The notes beneath the pieces were generated by a model. The model had not been told where the DNA came from. It searched no databases and was given only the letters and a program-made list of their open reading frames with translations. From an uncultured Clostridium sp. (GTDB taxonomy: Bacteria; Bacillota; Clostridia; Lachnospirales; Lachnospiraceae), in the NCBI GenBank assembly GCA_946498245.1, contig CAMMNN010000023.1, positions 1 to 55,576 of the forward strand: a stretch of DNA of 55,576 bases. The letters run 5' to 3'. Each line of letters starts with the position of its first letter. Positions within the stretch are counted from its first letter, which is position 1. Positions 45,377 to 54,898 of the stretch are shown here, in pieces. Position numbers and translations under genes: made by a program.

Positions 45377-47534
45377 TTTTTCCCTCCAACTCTTTTTCAT
45401 AAAAACAGTCAAAACAAATATTCTTAATGTCAAGAACAGACATTTCAAAATTGCCGTACGGCTGAAAAAACACTCCGTCTACTTTAAAGTAATCTTTTAA
45501 ATTCTCGCTTTCAATCTTACCAGACAGCAGCTCCCTATCTGGCTGGACATATTGTCTGCATTTATTTCTGCAAATCGGCGTTGGCAGGCATATATAGATT
45601 CCTTTTGCTCCACATGCTTTCACCATATCACATACCAGCCGTAAAGTAGTTCCTGTAAATATTGCCTCGTCAACTAAAGCAATCGTCCTTCCTTTCAACA
45701 TATCCTCAATGGGAATTATCTTGGAACGTATTATCTGTTCTCTTGCACTGATGTCAGCGATTTGAAAACTACGGGTTGAGGTGTCCGGCTTCACCAGTGC
45801 CTGCAGATAGGGAATCTTCGTTTCTTCTGACATTCCCATTGCATAATATAATCCCGAAGAGGGAACTGGCACAACAATGTCAAGCTTGTCCAATATTTCT
45901 TGAGGAAGTGATCTTCCCAAAAGTTTTCCCAAATGGTAACGATATTCTCCAACCACCTTCCCATAAATATGATCAACTGGACTGCTCTTATAAATCAATT
46001 TGAAAGCACAGCTTTGTTGCTTTTTTAAAATGCGCGTTCCTGTCTCAACGTCAGAAATTATAAAGTCAGATTCTGAGATTCCTAATTGGATATGTGCTGG
46101 GCGATTCTCCAGATCGCTTGCCTCATCAATGTGGATCAAGTTCTCATCATATCCAAATTCTTTCGCTATTGTTCTTGCCCAGGTATACTTTGTCACCGGC
46201 TTTTGACTTGTGATGTGAACAATACCGTTCTTTCTTAGAGCCTGCTCAATTTTCAGAGCTACCTCATCAATTAGGACAGGGTATCGTACCTGTTTATTAT
46301 CCAAAAAAATATTTTCAGCTTTTTCTAAGTTTTTAAGTACCTTTATCGGAAATGTTATCCTATCATTTTCATCATTATAGCCATATAAAATTGGTATTCT
46401 GACAATCAGGCTATTGTCATATTCTCCAACAATATCTTCTGCCAGACACTTTGTCTGTCCATAATAATTCTTGGGACATCTTTTTGCTAAATGATAGTAA
46501 GGCTCACAAGATTCCCCATCAAACACATAATCTGTAGAAATATAAATCAACTTTATATTTCTTGCTCTGCAGATCTGCGTCAATATTCTTGTTGTTTCCA
46601 CATTCGCCTGATAGGCTAGGGCTTTGTTCTTTTCGCATACATCAGGATCAGCTATATTGGCCGTGTGGATAACTACTTGCGGTTTCTTCAGCTCAAAGTA
46701 TGCGTCCACCATATTTTTGTCTGTAAGCTCTAGAAAGTCCATGGGAAGACTTGAATTTGGTCCTTTCACTCCTTCAACTGTATAGTTTCTTTTTAGAATA
46801 TGGTAAACTTTTTTTCCCAGAAATCCAGATGCTCCTGTGACCAAAATAGAAAAATCTTCAATGCCAAAATCTCTTTTGGCCTTAATATATTCAAAGTATG
46901 AGTTAATACCTAAAATTCGTGATTCTGTAAAAACTGCATAAAGTTTCAACTGCCTCACCAACTGGTTTAGCGGAACTGTATACCATGTTTTTTCCATTCC
47001 ATCCTGAGACAGCCGATTTTTTAATGCCGGGAGATCCGCTCTGACTATCTTCATCATACTGGCGTAGACGGCATCAGAATTTATATGCTTGCCTATCCCT
47101 GTCACCCTCATTGATGTACTTGAAAAACTAATGCCTGTAGAACCGTAATCACTTGCAGCTTTTATAGCCAAAACTGCACTGCCTCCACATGATAGCAAAT
47201 CATAAACAGCAGTTTCCTCAAATATCAAATCTCCATCTAAAACAAGAATATCCTCATCCAAATCTTGTACTGCCAGACAAAGGCTATAGGAATTATCTGT
47301 GCTAAAGTATCTTTCGTTATAAATAATTTTGAGGGGATTTTTCTCTTGTATGGACTGTCTTTTATATCCTGCAACTATCACAATATCTTTAGTCTTGATA
47401 CCGCAAGACTGAAGAATGCGTATTTGCCTTTCCAATATTGTCTCATTGCCAAAATTCAGCAGACATTTTGGTTTATCTTCAGTGAGCTTTCCCAGCCTGG
47501 AGCCTCGTCCGGCAGCCAAAATAATGACTTTCAT
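45366..47534 (-). CDS. Trifunctional nucleotidyltransferase, RmlD-like reductase and PurF-like phosphoribosyltransferase
   Basis: Three domains in 722 residues. Residues 1-225 are a LicC-like nucleotidyltransferase (IILAAGRGSRLGKLTEDKPK; VLDGD). Residues 228-500 are an RmlD/SDR-type sugar reductase (VTGASGFLG; STDYVFDG; YYGQTK catalytic pair). Residues 540-700 match the catalytic half of PurF without its glutaminase (VPVPSSGLYYAMG; TRSF; SAREQ; PRPP loop LVDEAIFTGTT at 620-630; GAKGIYI). Such a combination suggests that an amino- or ribosyl-phosphate-related group is made for glycan decoration. The reaction is not known. It joins the next nucleotidyltransferase gene by a TAATG overlap. Confidence 0.85.
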   Translation of the reverse strand: MKVIILAAGRGSRLGKLTEDKPKCLLNFGNETILERQIRILQSCGIKTKDIVIVAGYKRQSIQEKNPLKIIYNERYFSTDNSYSLCLAVQDLDEDILVLDGDLIFEETAVYDLLSCGGSAVLAIKAASDYGSTGISFSSTSMRVTGIGKHINSDAVYASMMKIVRADLPALKNRLSQDGMEKTWYTVPLNQLVRQLKLYAVFTESRILGINSYFEYIKAKRDFGIEDFSILVTGASGFLGKKVYHILKRNYTVEGVKGPNSSLPMDFLELTDKNMVDAYFELKKPQVVIHTANIADPDVCEKNKALAYQANVETTRILTQICRARNIKLIYISTDYVFDGESCEPYYHLAKRCPKNYYGQTKCLAEDIVGEYDNSLIVRIPILYGYNDENDRITFPIKVLKNLEKAENIFLDNKQVRYPVLIDEVALKIEQALRKNGIVHITSQKPVTKYTWARTIAKEFGYDENLIHIDEASDLENRPAHIQLGISESDFIISDVETGTRILKKQQSCAFKLIYKSSPVDHIYGKVVGEYRYHLGKLLGRSLPQEILDKLDIVVPVPSSGLYYAMGMSEETKIPYLQALVKPDTSTRSFQIADISAREQIIRSKIIPIEDMLKGRTIALVDEAIFTGTTLRLVCDMVKACGAKGIYICLPTPICRNKCRQYVQPDRELLSGKIESENLKDYFKVDGVFFQPYGNFEMSVLDIKNICFDCFYEKELEGKNEG

Positions 47535-48223
47535 TAGTCCTCTCCCAGTCCAAATAATTGCATCGTTTCTATATAATCCTCTACAAAATCAATCTCATGC
47601 CACTTCTGTTTTGTCACCAGATTAAAAAATTGATACTGCCCACAAATTTCTGTAATTGCAAGCGGGTACCATGTTTTCACGCTGCGTTCACTTAACAGAG
47701 CTTTTCTAAATGCTGGTATTGTATCTTTACCAACTTTAAAAATGCTGATATAAACAAAACCTGTATTCTGGTATTGCTTCCCGATCGCACTGACGAAACC
47801 ATCTTTCGCCACTACGATGCCCGTGCTTTCCTGCAAGTCGTTTGAACGTTTGCTTAATAGCACATTGGCGTTAGGGTTTAAAATAATTTCTTCCAATAGC
47901 GGTCTGTCAAAACACAAATCAGCATCTAAAATAAGAACGTCATCGTCATCAACGGTCTGCAAAGCCAGACCTAAACTGTAAGAGTTATCTTTTTTATCAT
48001 ATTCTGAATTAACAATCAAATTAGGAGCAATGTTCTCCAACATCTCATACTGGTAACCCCCTACCACAAAAATGTGATCATAAGGAATTCCTGCTTCTTG
48101 CAGCAAACGAATCTCTCGCTCCAAAATTGTTTCTTTTCCTAGAGAAAGGAGACATTTCGGTCTGCCCTGTGTATATTCTCCCAAACGACTGCCTTTCCCG
48201 GCAGCCAGAATTATTGCTTTCAT
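47534..48223 (-). CDS. LicC-like nucleotidyltransferase
   Basis: A 229-residue sugar or choline-phosphate nucleotidyltransferase with AIILAAGKGSRLGEYTQGRP, VVGGYQYEML, NSEYDKKDNSYSLGLAL and LILDADLCF. It is a paralogue of the first domain of the trifunctional protein next door, and both have the DNSYSL segment typical of LicC/phosphocholine-type enzymes. Stop and start overlap with both neighbours (TAATG downstream, ATGA upstream), showing tight coupling with a LicD gene. It probably makes the CDP-activated group that LicD transfers. The exact alcohol is not predictable. Confidence 0.9.
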   Translation of the reverse strand: MKAIILAAGKGSRLGEYTQGRPKCLLSLGKETILEREIRLLQEAGIPYDHIFVVGGYQYEMLENIAPNLIVNSEYDKKDNSYSLGLALQTVDDDDVLILDADLCFDRPLLEEIILNPNANVLLSKRSNDLQESTGIVVAKDGFVSAIGKQYQNTGFVYISIFKVGKDTIPAFRKALLSERSVKTWYPLAITEICGQYQFFNLVTKQKWHEIDFVEDYIETMQLFGLGED

Positions 48224-49056
48224 TTTTCAACCCCGTCAATATCTACATCAATTAATTTTATATTTGATACTGGATGAACTTTTCTTTTATCTTTCGGTGG
48301 CAGTTTCATATAATCGCCAAATTCATATGTAAGAAATTCCTCCTCAAAGACCGTACCAGATAACGCCTTGCCCTCAAACAGAAAATCCTTACTCTGCTCA
48401 AACCATTTCCTCATATACCCAAATCCTTTATTAGGAAGTGGCATTAAAACGATCCTAACTCTTTTTGTCCTTTTACTATTACTTTTTGCGATCATTTTCT
48501 TATAATGTCTAAAAATCCAATCCGTCGGAATTTTTGCAAGTATCCCAAATCCCAACCGTTTCCACGGCTTTTTATCAGCAATTTTTCCAACCTCTGACCA
48601 AAGAATCTTTCTAAGACAAAAACAGTGGAAATTATGCAGTGCACGCAAAAAATAGGAATCAGGAACTCCGTCTACTGGAAAAATATCAATAAAAACACCT
48701 TGCTCATACGGCATATGTTCCTGATGTTCTCGTAGAAAAAGAGTGTCCTTCCTTCTCAATTTTCCGTAGCTCCAACGGTAACCCTTGGTTTCCTCAAAAT
48801 CCTGAAAATAAAATCGGGTTGTATCCAATTCTGTCTTGCATGCTTCTTTAAACTTTTCATACTCAGCGCGGAGCATAGCAATATCTGCATCGTCATCCCA
48901 TGGAATAAATCCTCCATGGCGGACTGATCCCAAAAGCGTCCCGCCTATTATTTGATATTGGATTTCTTTCTTCCTGCAAATGCGATCCACTTCCAGCAAC
49001 ATTTCTAATTCAATCATTTGCAATTGCCGCAGAGTCTTATCGTCTAAGTGTATCAT
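48220..49056 (-). CDS. LicD family phosphotransferase
   Basis: A 278-residue LicD protein, transferring a phospho-alcohol such as phosphocholine from a CDP-activated donor to a glycan. The core motif YQIIGGTLLGSVRHGGFIPW is followed by DDDADIAMLRAEY, the acidic metal-binding residues, and then GVFIDIFPVDGVP. It is a single-domain relative of the N-terminal part of the large LicD-phosphoesterase fusion at 30-32 kb. It is coupled by ATGA overlap to the LicC-like gene, which supports a shared pathway. SD AAGGA lies about 11 bases upstream of the start. Confidence 0.93.
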   Translation of the reverse strand: MIHLDDKTLRQLQMIELEMLLEVDRICRKKEIQYQIIGGTLLGSVRHGGFIPWDDDADIAMLRAEYEKFKEACKTELDTTRFYFQDFEETKGYRWSYGKLRRKDTLFLREHQEHMPYEQGVFIDIFPVDGVPDSYFLRALHNFHCFCLRKILWSEVGKIADKKPWKRLGFGILAKIPTDWIFRHYKKMIAKSNSKRTKRVRIVLMPLPNKGFGYMRKWFEQSKDFLFEGKALSGTVFEEEFLTYEFGDYMKLPPKDKRKVHPVSNIKLIDVDIDGVEK

Positions 49057-49099
49057 AATATATCCATTCCTTAACTATAGTAATATCACTAACAACATA

Positions 49100-49516
49100 T
49101 TATTTCAATATTTCCTGCATCTGCTCTTCTAATCTTCCAATCCTCTCCGCCTGTTTCCTGCTTTCCTCTTCCAATTTCTCAATATAAGCATAGAGCAGAT
49201 GCACCGTTTCTGTATTATTCAGATTATACAGCGACTGCTTCCGGCAAAGTGGAATAACACAGATTCCAACAGCCTTTGCTACAATGCTCTTTATCTTTCT
49301 TTTCAGGCTGGACAGCGACGGAGCAACCTCCATTTCCACATAAGCCATATTCCAACTCTGAGCCAGACTGTCCTGAAGGCGGTCCCGTTCAAACTCCTCT
49401 GCAGCAAATTTTCGGTTTCTCCCCTTTTCAAAAAAAGGCAATTCCGCATCTTTTCTTTTATCACTGACCTCATTCCGGATCTCTTCCAGAATACTTTCCA
49501 ATTCCAAATCTGCCAA
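49100..49516 (-). CDS. Coiled-coil protein of unknown function
   Basis: A 138-residue protein without signal peptide or clear membrane helix. Residues 105-138 form a strong heptad coiled coil (AYIEKLEEESRKQAERIGRL). A charged N-terminal part and a short hydrophobic stretch (AKAVGICVIPLC) precede it. The start is a TTG with GAGG at 9 bases; the next ATG would remove 56 residues. Between LicD and GT4 genes, it may be an oligomeric scaffold or a length-measuring factor like the coiled coil of WbdD, but this is a guess. No family is recognised. Confidence 0.75.
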   Translation of the reverse strand: MADLELESILEEIRNEVSDKRKDAELPFFEKGRNRKFAAEEFERDRLQDSLAQSWNMAYVEMEVAPSLSSLKRKIKSIVAKAVGICVIPLCRKQSLYNLNNTETVHLLYAYIEKLEEESRKQAERIGRLEEQMQEILK

Positions 49517-49542
49517 TTTTCTGTTCCTCTCTTACTTCACAA

Positions 49543-50694
49543 TCACAAATTTTCCACCAGGCTTTTCATGCTCTCTGTTACCTTATTCCATGCAAAATCT
49601 TGAGCGCGTAAAACCCCTTCTCTGCTTAATCTTGCACAAAATTCATCGTCTTCCATGAGAGTTTCCATACCCGCGCAGATACTTTCCACAGATTCTGGTT
49701 CTACCAGAATTCCGCTCTCCCCCACCACTTCTGGCAAAGAAGAAACATTGGAGGTCAGCACCGGCGTTCCACAGGCCATAGCCTCTAAAGGAGGCATTCC
49801 AAAACCTTCATATAAAGATGGAAATACAAAAGCCTGGGCCCCATTCATCAGGATTGGTGCTTCCCTGTCCTCTACGTATCCGGTAAAAATCACCTTTTTT
49901 TCCAGTTTCTTCTGCTTTACAGTTTCAAAAATACTCTCATACATCCAGCCCTTTCCGCCAGCCAGCACCAAGCTGGGGAGTCTGTCCTCCCCTTTTTTCT
50001 CTCTGAGCATGGCATAAGCCTCAATTAAACGCGTCAGATTTTTTCTGGGCTCCAGAGTACCCAAATAGAGGAAATAGGGGCCTGAGATTTGATATTTCTC
50101 TTTTACCTGTTCAACCTGTTCTGCACTATAATCAGGGTGAAATAGTTCCAAATTTACCCCATTAGGCATAACCGTTATTTTATCTTCCGGTACGTCCAAA
50201 TACTTTACGATTTCCTTCTTGCTGAACTCAGAAACCGTCACAATGGCATCTGCTCTTTTGCATGAACCCTTTAAAGTAAGCTGGAGCCACTTTAAAGTCT
50301 TTTTACTGACTGTTTCCGGACAGGCTCTATAAGCCATATCATGTACTATGACAATTGTTTTTCCTGATACTCCCGGCGGTACAATAAAATTAGGAAATAT
50401 TGTGACATCTCTTTTTTCACGGAAAAACCATCGGTATGGGATCGGAATAATCGGCCAAATAAGTTTATACAATACGTTGTGGAACCATGGGCAGGGATCC
50501 ATTTTTACTCCATAATCTTTTTCATAGCACGTTACCTGTGCAAAGTTTTCTTTTGGACAGCCTAATGTAAAAAAATCGCAAATACATGAAATTTTTTTAT
50601 CCTTTGCCAATTCTCGGATAACATGATCTGCATTCCAGGCAATTCCCGTCTTTTTCCCTTTTAAAAAAAGCTGTGACTCAAACGCAACCTTCAA
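49543..50694 (-). CDS. GT4 glycosyltransferase, mannosyltransferase-like
   Basis: A GT-B family 4 enzyme of 383 residues with the pattern of O-antigen mannosyltransferases: TGIAWNADHVIREL near the start, VIVHDMAYRACPE, TVSEFSKKEIVKYL, YLGTLEPRKNLTRLIEAY and FPSLYEGFGMPPLEAMACG (E-x7-E). Start is a TTG preceded by GAGGTAAGAGACG. GDP-mannose or GDP-D-rhamnose from the left operon are likely donors. It lies 13 bases after the preceding GT4 gene in the right-hand operon. Confidence 0.92.
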   Translation of the reverse strand: MKVAFESQLFLKGKKTGIAWNADHVIRELAKDKKISCICDFFTLGCPKENFAQVTCYEKDYGVKMDPCPWFHNVLYKLIWPIIPIPYRWFFREKRDVTIFPNFIVPPGVSGKTIVIVHDMAYRACPETVSKKTLKWLQLTLKGSCKRADAIVTVSEFSKKEIVKYLDVPEDKITVMPNGVNLELFHPDYSAEQVEQVKEKYQISGPYFLYLGTLEPRKNLTRLIEAYAMLREKKGEDRLPSLVLAGGKGWMYESIFETVKQKKLEKKVIFTGYVEDREAPILMNGAQAFVFPSLYEGFGMPPLEAMACGTPVLTSNVSSLPEVVGESGILVEPESVESICAGMETLMEDDEFCARLSREGVLRAQDFAWNKVTESMKSLVENL

Positions 50695-50707
50695 CGTCTC
50701 TTACCTC

Positions 50708-51841
50708 TCACTCTTCTGCCAATTTCTCATACAGCCTCAGAACAGCCTCCTGCATCTCCTCTATCCGGAAGCGTTCTCTGGCTCGCTTCGCAGCGGCATT
50801 TCCATACTGTTTTCTCAGCTCAAAATCATTGCTTAAAGTCTGCATGGCTTCTGCCAAAGCCTCTGCATCGCCCGGTTTTACTGTCAGGCCTGTTTCCCCA
50901 TTTATGCTGACATAGGGTACGCCGCTGGGAAGGTCCGTATTGATAACCGGTTTTCCATATGCCATAGCCTCAATTTGGACAATTCCAAAGGCCTCGCTTT
51001 TCGCCACAGAGGGGAGTACAAATACATCGCATTCTCCCAAAGCTTTGCACAATTCTTTATCTGAAACATTTCCCGAGAAAGAAACCCGGTCTGCAATCGC
51101 CAACTGTCGGGCCAGTTCTTCCAACTCTCTTCGCATAGGGCCGTCCCCTACAATTTCCAACACTGTCCCTTCCGTCTTCGCCAGAGCTCTCAGCAGCACA
51201 TCGCAGCCTTTATAGTATACCAATCGACCGATAAATAAAAATCGGCATGTTTCATTGGCTTGATTTTCTTCTATCGTCTTTTGGGCCAGATAGCGATCCG
51301 CGTTTTCTATAACATTTTTCTCCACTCCAAAAGGAATTACACAGCATTTCTGCCGGTATGGTTTTAAATAGGAAGAGCCTTCAATGTGACCTTCTGTTGC
51401 CACTACAATGGCATCAGCGCGTTTTAAAAGCCATTCCATCAGCGGCTTGTAGACTACCATAAGCCTTTTCTGTCTGACCACATCACTATGCCACCAAAGC
51501 ACTACCTTACCTTTATATCTCGACAGCAGGCAGGCCAAATCCGCCAGGGGAAAAGGCAAATGAAGATGCACAATGTCTTTTTCTCTGGCTTTTTTTCGGA
51601 ACTGTATTAAAAACGTAGGCGATGCAGGAAGAGAGCAAAATGTCCCCAAGCTGGCGCATCTGCGAACCCGGACTCCCCGAACCTTCTCAACGGTTTCCCG
51701 GCCTTTTACCTGACAGGTCAAAACCTCCATATCTGTCCTGTCATTCAGCCCTTCCGCTATATCCTGGACGACTCTCTCAATCCCTCCTGGCATCGGATAA
51801 TACATCCTGCAGACCTGCAGGACTTTCACCTGTTTTTCCAT
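50708..51841 (-). CDS. GT4 glycosyltransferase
   Basis: A family 4 GT-B enzyme of 377 residues with VLQVCRMYYPMPGGIERVV, VHLHLPFPLADL, FIGRLVYYKGCDVLLRAL and VLPSVAKSEAFGIVQIEAM. This subgroup includes mannosyl- and rhamnosyltransferases adding early residues of repeat units. The ATG with SD AGAGGA is 65 bases inside the preceding sugar transferase gene, an unusually long same-strand overlap. It probably adds the second sugar after the initiating transferase. Confidence 0.92.
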   Translation of the reverse strand: MEKQVKVLQVCRMYYPMPGGIERVVQDIAEGLNDRTDMEVLTCQVKGRETVEKVRGVRVRRCASLGTFCSLPASPTFLIQFRKKAREKDIVHLHLPFPLADLACLLSRYKGKVVLWWHSDVVRQKRLMVVYKPLMEWLLKRADAIVVATEGHIEGSSYLKPYRQKCCVIPFGVEKNVIENADRYLAQKTIEENQANETCRFLFIGRLVYYKGCDVLLRALAKTEGTVLEIVGDGPMRRELEELARQLAIADRVSFSGNVSDKELCKALGECDVFVLPSVAKSEAFGIVQIEAMAYGKPVINTDLPSGVPYVSINGETGLTVKPGDAEALAEAMQTLSNDFELRKQYGNAAAKRARERFRIEEMQEAVLRLYEKLAEE

Positions 51842-53210
51842 TAATAAAATCCTCTCTTGTTATCGCCTGCGACTGTTCTGCGCTGAAGCCCTCGGTACTG
51901 TCTTCTATGAATAAAATTTTAATGGTCTTGAAGATCAATTCAATGTCCAGCCAAATGGAATAATTCTGTATATACATCAAATCCAGCTTTAATTTATCGT
52001 AAGCAGTAGTGTTATATTTGCCATATACCTGGGCGTATCCTGTCAAACCGCCTTTCACCTTCATGCGATATGTAAACTCCGGAATTTCCTTCGTATAAAT
52101 CTCTACGTGTTCAATACGTTCCGGCCTTGGGCCAACCACGCTCATATCGCCTTTCAAAATATTGATAAACTGTGGCAGCTCATCAATCCGCAGTTTTCTG
52201 ATTATTTTTCCTACAGGAGTAATTCTGGGGTCATCTTCCGTAGCGGGAATACACTTTCCGCCCTTTTCCGCATCTACCACCATACTCCTGAATTTATAAA
52301 TAGAAAAAACAGCTCCATCTTTCGTGCATCTCTCTTGTTTAAAAAGCACCGGGCCTTTATCATAGAGTTTAATGGCTAATGCAGTCACAAGAAAAACCGG
52401 CGATAACACTACTAATGCGGTAATAGAAATAATTATATCCATTGTTCTTTTTACTGCCAATTGCTCAATGGTCAGTCCCTGATTTCTGGACAGCATAAGA
52501 GGAGTGTCAAACAAATGAAGGCTTTCCGCACTTCTAATAATAATATCTGATATTTTGGGAATTGTATACGTCCTAATCCCCTCTCCATAGCAATATTTTA
52601 GTATTTTGTTGCGTATGGTAGATGGAATATCGCAAATCATAACGCCTTCATACAATTTAACTTTTTGTTCAATAACCTCCATTCCAACCGTAACCGGAAG
52701 CAATTCCCCTATCTCGTATCGATCAGGACGATTATAAAGCTTTACCATCAAACTGTACACCGGATGATCCCCGTAAATCAACAGCAGCTTTTTAGGCGGA
52801 TACAGCTTAATATAAATCCGATAGCAAATTACACTCCATAATGCAATAAAAATAATTTCGCCTAACGTCATAATGAGCAACGGAACCGGATTGCGGAACC
52901 GTTTTGTAAGAAGTGTAATCTGAAGGTACATCAGGATATTTGCACAGCCGCTTACCAGCGTCTGAGAGAAGATAATATTGAAAATCCTCAAATATCCAAT
53001 GCGAAATCCGCCGTAAATCATGCTGAATACAATCAGGAATATTCCGTATACAGCTACAATCAACCAGTTTCCTGTACGATTATAGGGAAATTCCATTAAT
53101 CCATTATAATACTTCAGCCACACATGCCAGTACATCGCCATCTCAGCCGAAACCAATGAAGCGCTGAATATGAAGCGAACTATCCGCTTATACTGTTCGT
53201 AACTTTTCAT
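51777..53210 (-). CDS. Initiating undecaprenyl-phosphate sugar-1-phosphate transferase
   Basis: A polyprenol-phosphate hexose-1-phosphate transferase (WcaJ/WbaP/CpsE type) that starts the glycan on undecaprenyl phosphate. Four helices (residues 10-135), a cytoplasmic domain, then the catalytic domain with KRTMDIIISITALVVLSPV, DKGPVLFKQER, YKFRSMV and the DELPQFINILKGDMSVVGPR signature. The last 35 residues (from about GFSAEQSQ) exceed the usual family length and overlap the downstream GT4 gene. The ATG is chosen over a TTG four codons upstream. It lies 8 bases after the Wzy-like gene. Confidence 0.95.
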   Translation of the reverse strand: MKSYEQYKRIVRFIFSASLVSAEMAMYWHVWLKYYNGLMEFPYNRTGNWLIVAVYGIFLIVFSMIYGGFRIGYLRIFNIIFSQTLVSGCANILMYLQITLLTKRFRNPVPLLIMTLGEIIFIALWSVICYRIYIKLYPPKKLLLIYGDHPVYSLMVKLYNRPDRYEIGELLPVTVGMEVIEQKVKLYEGVMICDIPSTIRNKILKYCYGEGIRTYTIPKISDIIIRSAESLHLFDTPLMLSRNQGLTIEQLAVKRTMDIIISITALVVLSPVFLVTALAIKLYDKGPVLFKQERCTKDGAVFSIYKFRSMVVDAEKGGKCIPATEDDPRITPVGKIIRKLRIDELPQFINILKGDMSVVGPRPERIEHVEIYTKEIPEFTYRMKVKGGLTGYAQVYGKYNTTAYDKLKLDLMYIQNYSIWLDIELIFKTIKILFIEDSTEGFSAEQSQAITREDFINGKTGESPAGLQDVLSDARRD

Positions 53211-53218
53211 AGGTAAAT

Positions 53219-54838
53219 TCAACTCTCCCTATCTTCTTTTCTGCAGGCGGCAACTCCCATGGACATTAAAAGTAAAAAAATCGGCATTACAATGGGAAGG
53301 TCAATATTAACCGTCGCTTGAGCCATATATCCTGCCATAGCACAGGCGATTCCCATGACATAAGGATTTTCCCTTTGCTTCTTGACCATCAGATAAAGCG
53401 AACTCAATAAAACGCCTATATAAGCTAACATTCCAACGGGCCCAACTGTAATCAAATATTGTAAATACCCGTTATGGGCGCTGTCATATATTTCTCCATA
53501 TTTATTCAGCATCTCATATCCGTTATTCTGCTTTGTCAGAATACCAAAGGTATCCAATCCATACCCAAACAATTTATGGAGAGGCGAAAAATCCTTATAA
53601 TTTTCTATAGCAATTCTCCAGATAAATCCTCTATGAGTGCCCCAGTCATCATTCCACAGCAAATAGTTGCCAATCTTCCCGTAGGCCTCTCCATTGCCTC
53701 TTATATTAATATCATAAAAGGCAAACAAAACTCCGCATACTGCCGCCCCAATGAGCACAGCCCAAATGCCAATCCATATCTTTGCAGCTCTTTTGTCTTT
53801 TTCTTCGGGCATTGCCGCTTTTGTCAAACCGCTTATATATAATACAGCAATTATCACCCATAATGCAATAACAATTACCCCCAGATATGGAAGTCCCACA
53901 ATGGTTCCGGAAATAGAATCCATTCCAATTACTCTGTCAGGAAATTGGCTGTTAATCATTTGCAGCCCTTTTCCTACAGTCAGAAAAACCGCAAGTATTA
54001 TCAGGTATCGAAAGCGCCTGTGCCTTGTACGCGACAAAACGAAGGGCAGACACACAAATATTGCCGCCAGACCCAAAAAAGCATTGTCACTGCGCGAAGT
54101 ATATAACGCTACGAACCCCGTTGCCATACATAATAAATTTTTCAAAAAGGAAAACCTTTTTTCCTGCATTCCGAATAAAGCTGCTGCCAATCCTCCATAC
54201 AACAGGGCAAATGCTGAAAAACTATTAACATTCCCAATTGTAGAAGTAAAAATGTCTCTGTGATTAGGAACGATGTCTATCTTAAATCCAAGAGGGTCCA
54301 AAAGAAAGTAATCCAATATTCCTAGCATACATACGAGAAATCCGCTAATAAGGAAAATATCCAAATGCCATGTCTTAAATACATAAAGTTTTGCTACAGC
54401 GAAAAAAAGTACGCCATACAAAAGCCACAGAAAAAGCCCTGAATATCTTCCTTCATTTCCCCAGAAGGCTTCATAAAAATAATCCGATGCAAAGGTGGAA
54501 ATTATGGCAATCACTAAAAAAATCATTATGAACCATTCCGTCGCGTTCATTTTTTTTAATGCGTCTTTTGCTTTTACGGACTTCCATTTCTTTCTTTCTC
54601 CAGTTGGCGAAGTCTGCACTAAAAAAAACGCTTTTATGGCAAGAAGAATTACGGCCATTACAATTATGGTGCAGTAACAAAATTGATATTTCACATTCAT
54701 AATGTCACTGTAAAAATTTCTATAATAAAGAGGAAAAATCCCCAGCAAAAGAAGCACTGCCAAATCCACAGTTCTTCTTAACAGCCACTCCTCATCACTC
54801 CATTTTGTCAATCCTTTTTCCCTATTTTTCCCTGGCAT
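53219..54838 (-). CDS. O-antigen ligase/polymerase family membrane protein
   Basis: A 539-residue protein with about twelve membrane helices and a large extracytoplasmic loop around residues 385-450 (WGTHRGFIWRIAIENYKDFS; GYGLDTFGIL; YDSAHNGYLQYLITVGPVG). This loop with RxxxW and HN motifs is characteristic of the Wzy/WaaL (O-antigen ligase) family, which joins lipid-linked glycan units. It is the first gene of the right-hand operon, with SD AAGGAA and a promoter about 30 bases upstream. It is the second protein of this type in the window. Confidence 0.9.
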   Translation of the reverse strand: MPGKNREKGLTKWSDEEWLLRRTVDLAVLLLLGIFPLYYRNFYSDIMNVKYQFCYCTIIVMAVILLAIKAFFLVQTSPTGERKKWKSVKAKDALKKMNATEWFIMIFLVIAIISTFASDYFYEAFWGNEGRYSGLFLWLLYGVLFFAVAKLYVFKTWHLDIFLISGFLVCMLGILDYFLLDPLGFKIDIVPNHRDIFTSTIGNVNSFSAFALLYGGLAAALFGMQEKRFSFLKNLLCMATGFVALYTSRSDNAFLGLAAIFVCLPFVLSRTRHRRFRYLIILAVFLTVGKGLQMINSQFPDRVIGMDSISGTIVGLPYLGVIVIALWVIIAVLYISGLTKAAMPEEKDKRAAKIWIGIWAVLIGAAVCGVLFAFYDINIRGNGEAYGKIGNYLLWNDDWGTHRGFIWRIAIENYKDFSPLHKLFGYGLDTFGILTKQNNGYEMLNKYGEIYDSAHNGYLQYLITVGPVGMLAYIGVLLSSLYLMVKKQRENPYVMGIACAMAGYMAQATVNIDLPIVMPIFLLLMSMGVAACRKEDRES

Positions 54839-54869
54839 TTCTCATTCCTTTTTAAATCGTTTTCTTAAT

Positions 54870-54898
54870 AGTATACCATTTTCTTTCTGTTTCCGCAA
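54870..54898 (-). promoter_or_regulatory. Extended -10 promoter of the main right-hand operon
   Basis: On the minus strand TTGCGG (54893-54898) is followed after exactly 17 bases by TATACT (54870-54875), preceded by the extended TGn. Transcription would start near 54863, about 25 bases before the start codon. It is placed to drive the run from the polymerase leftwards toward wzm-wzt. Confidence 0.65.
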
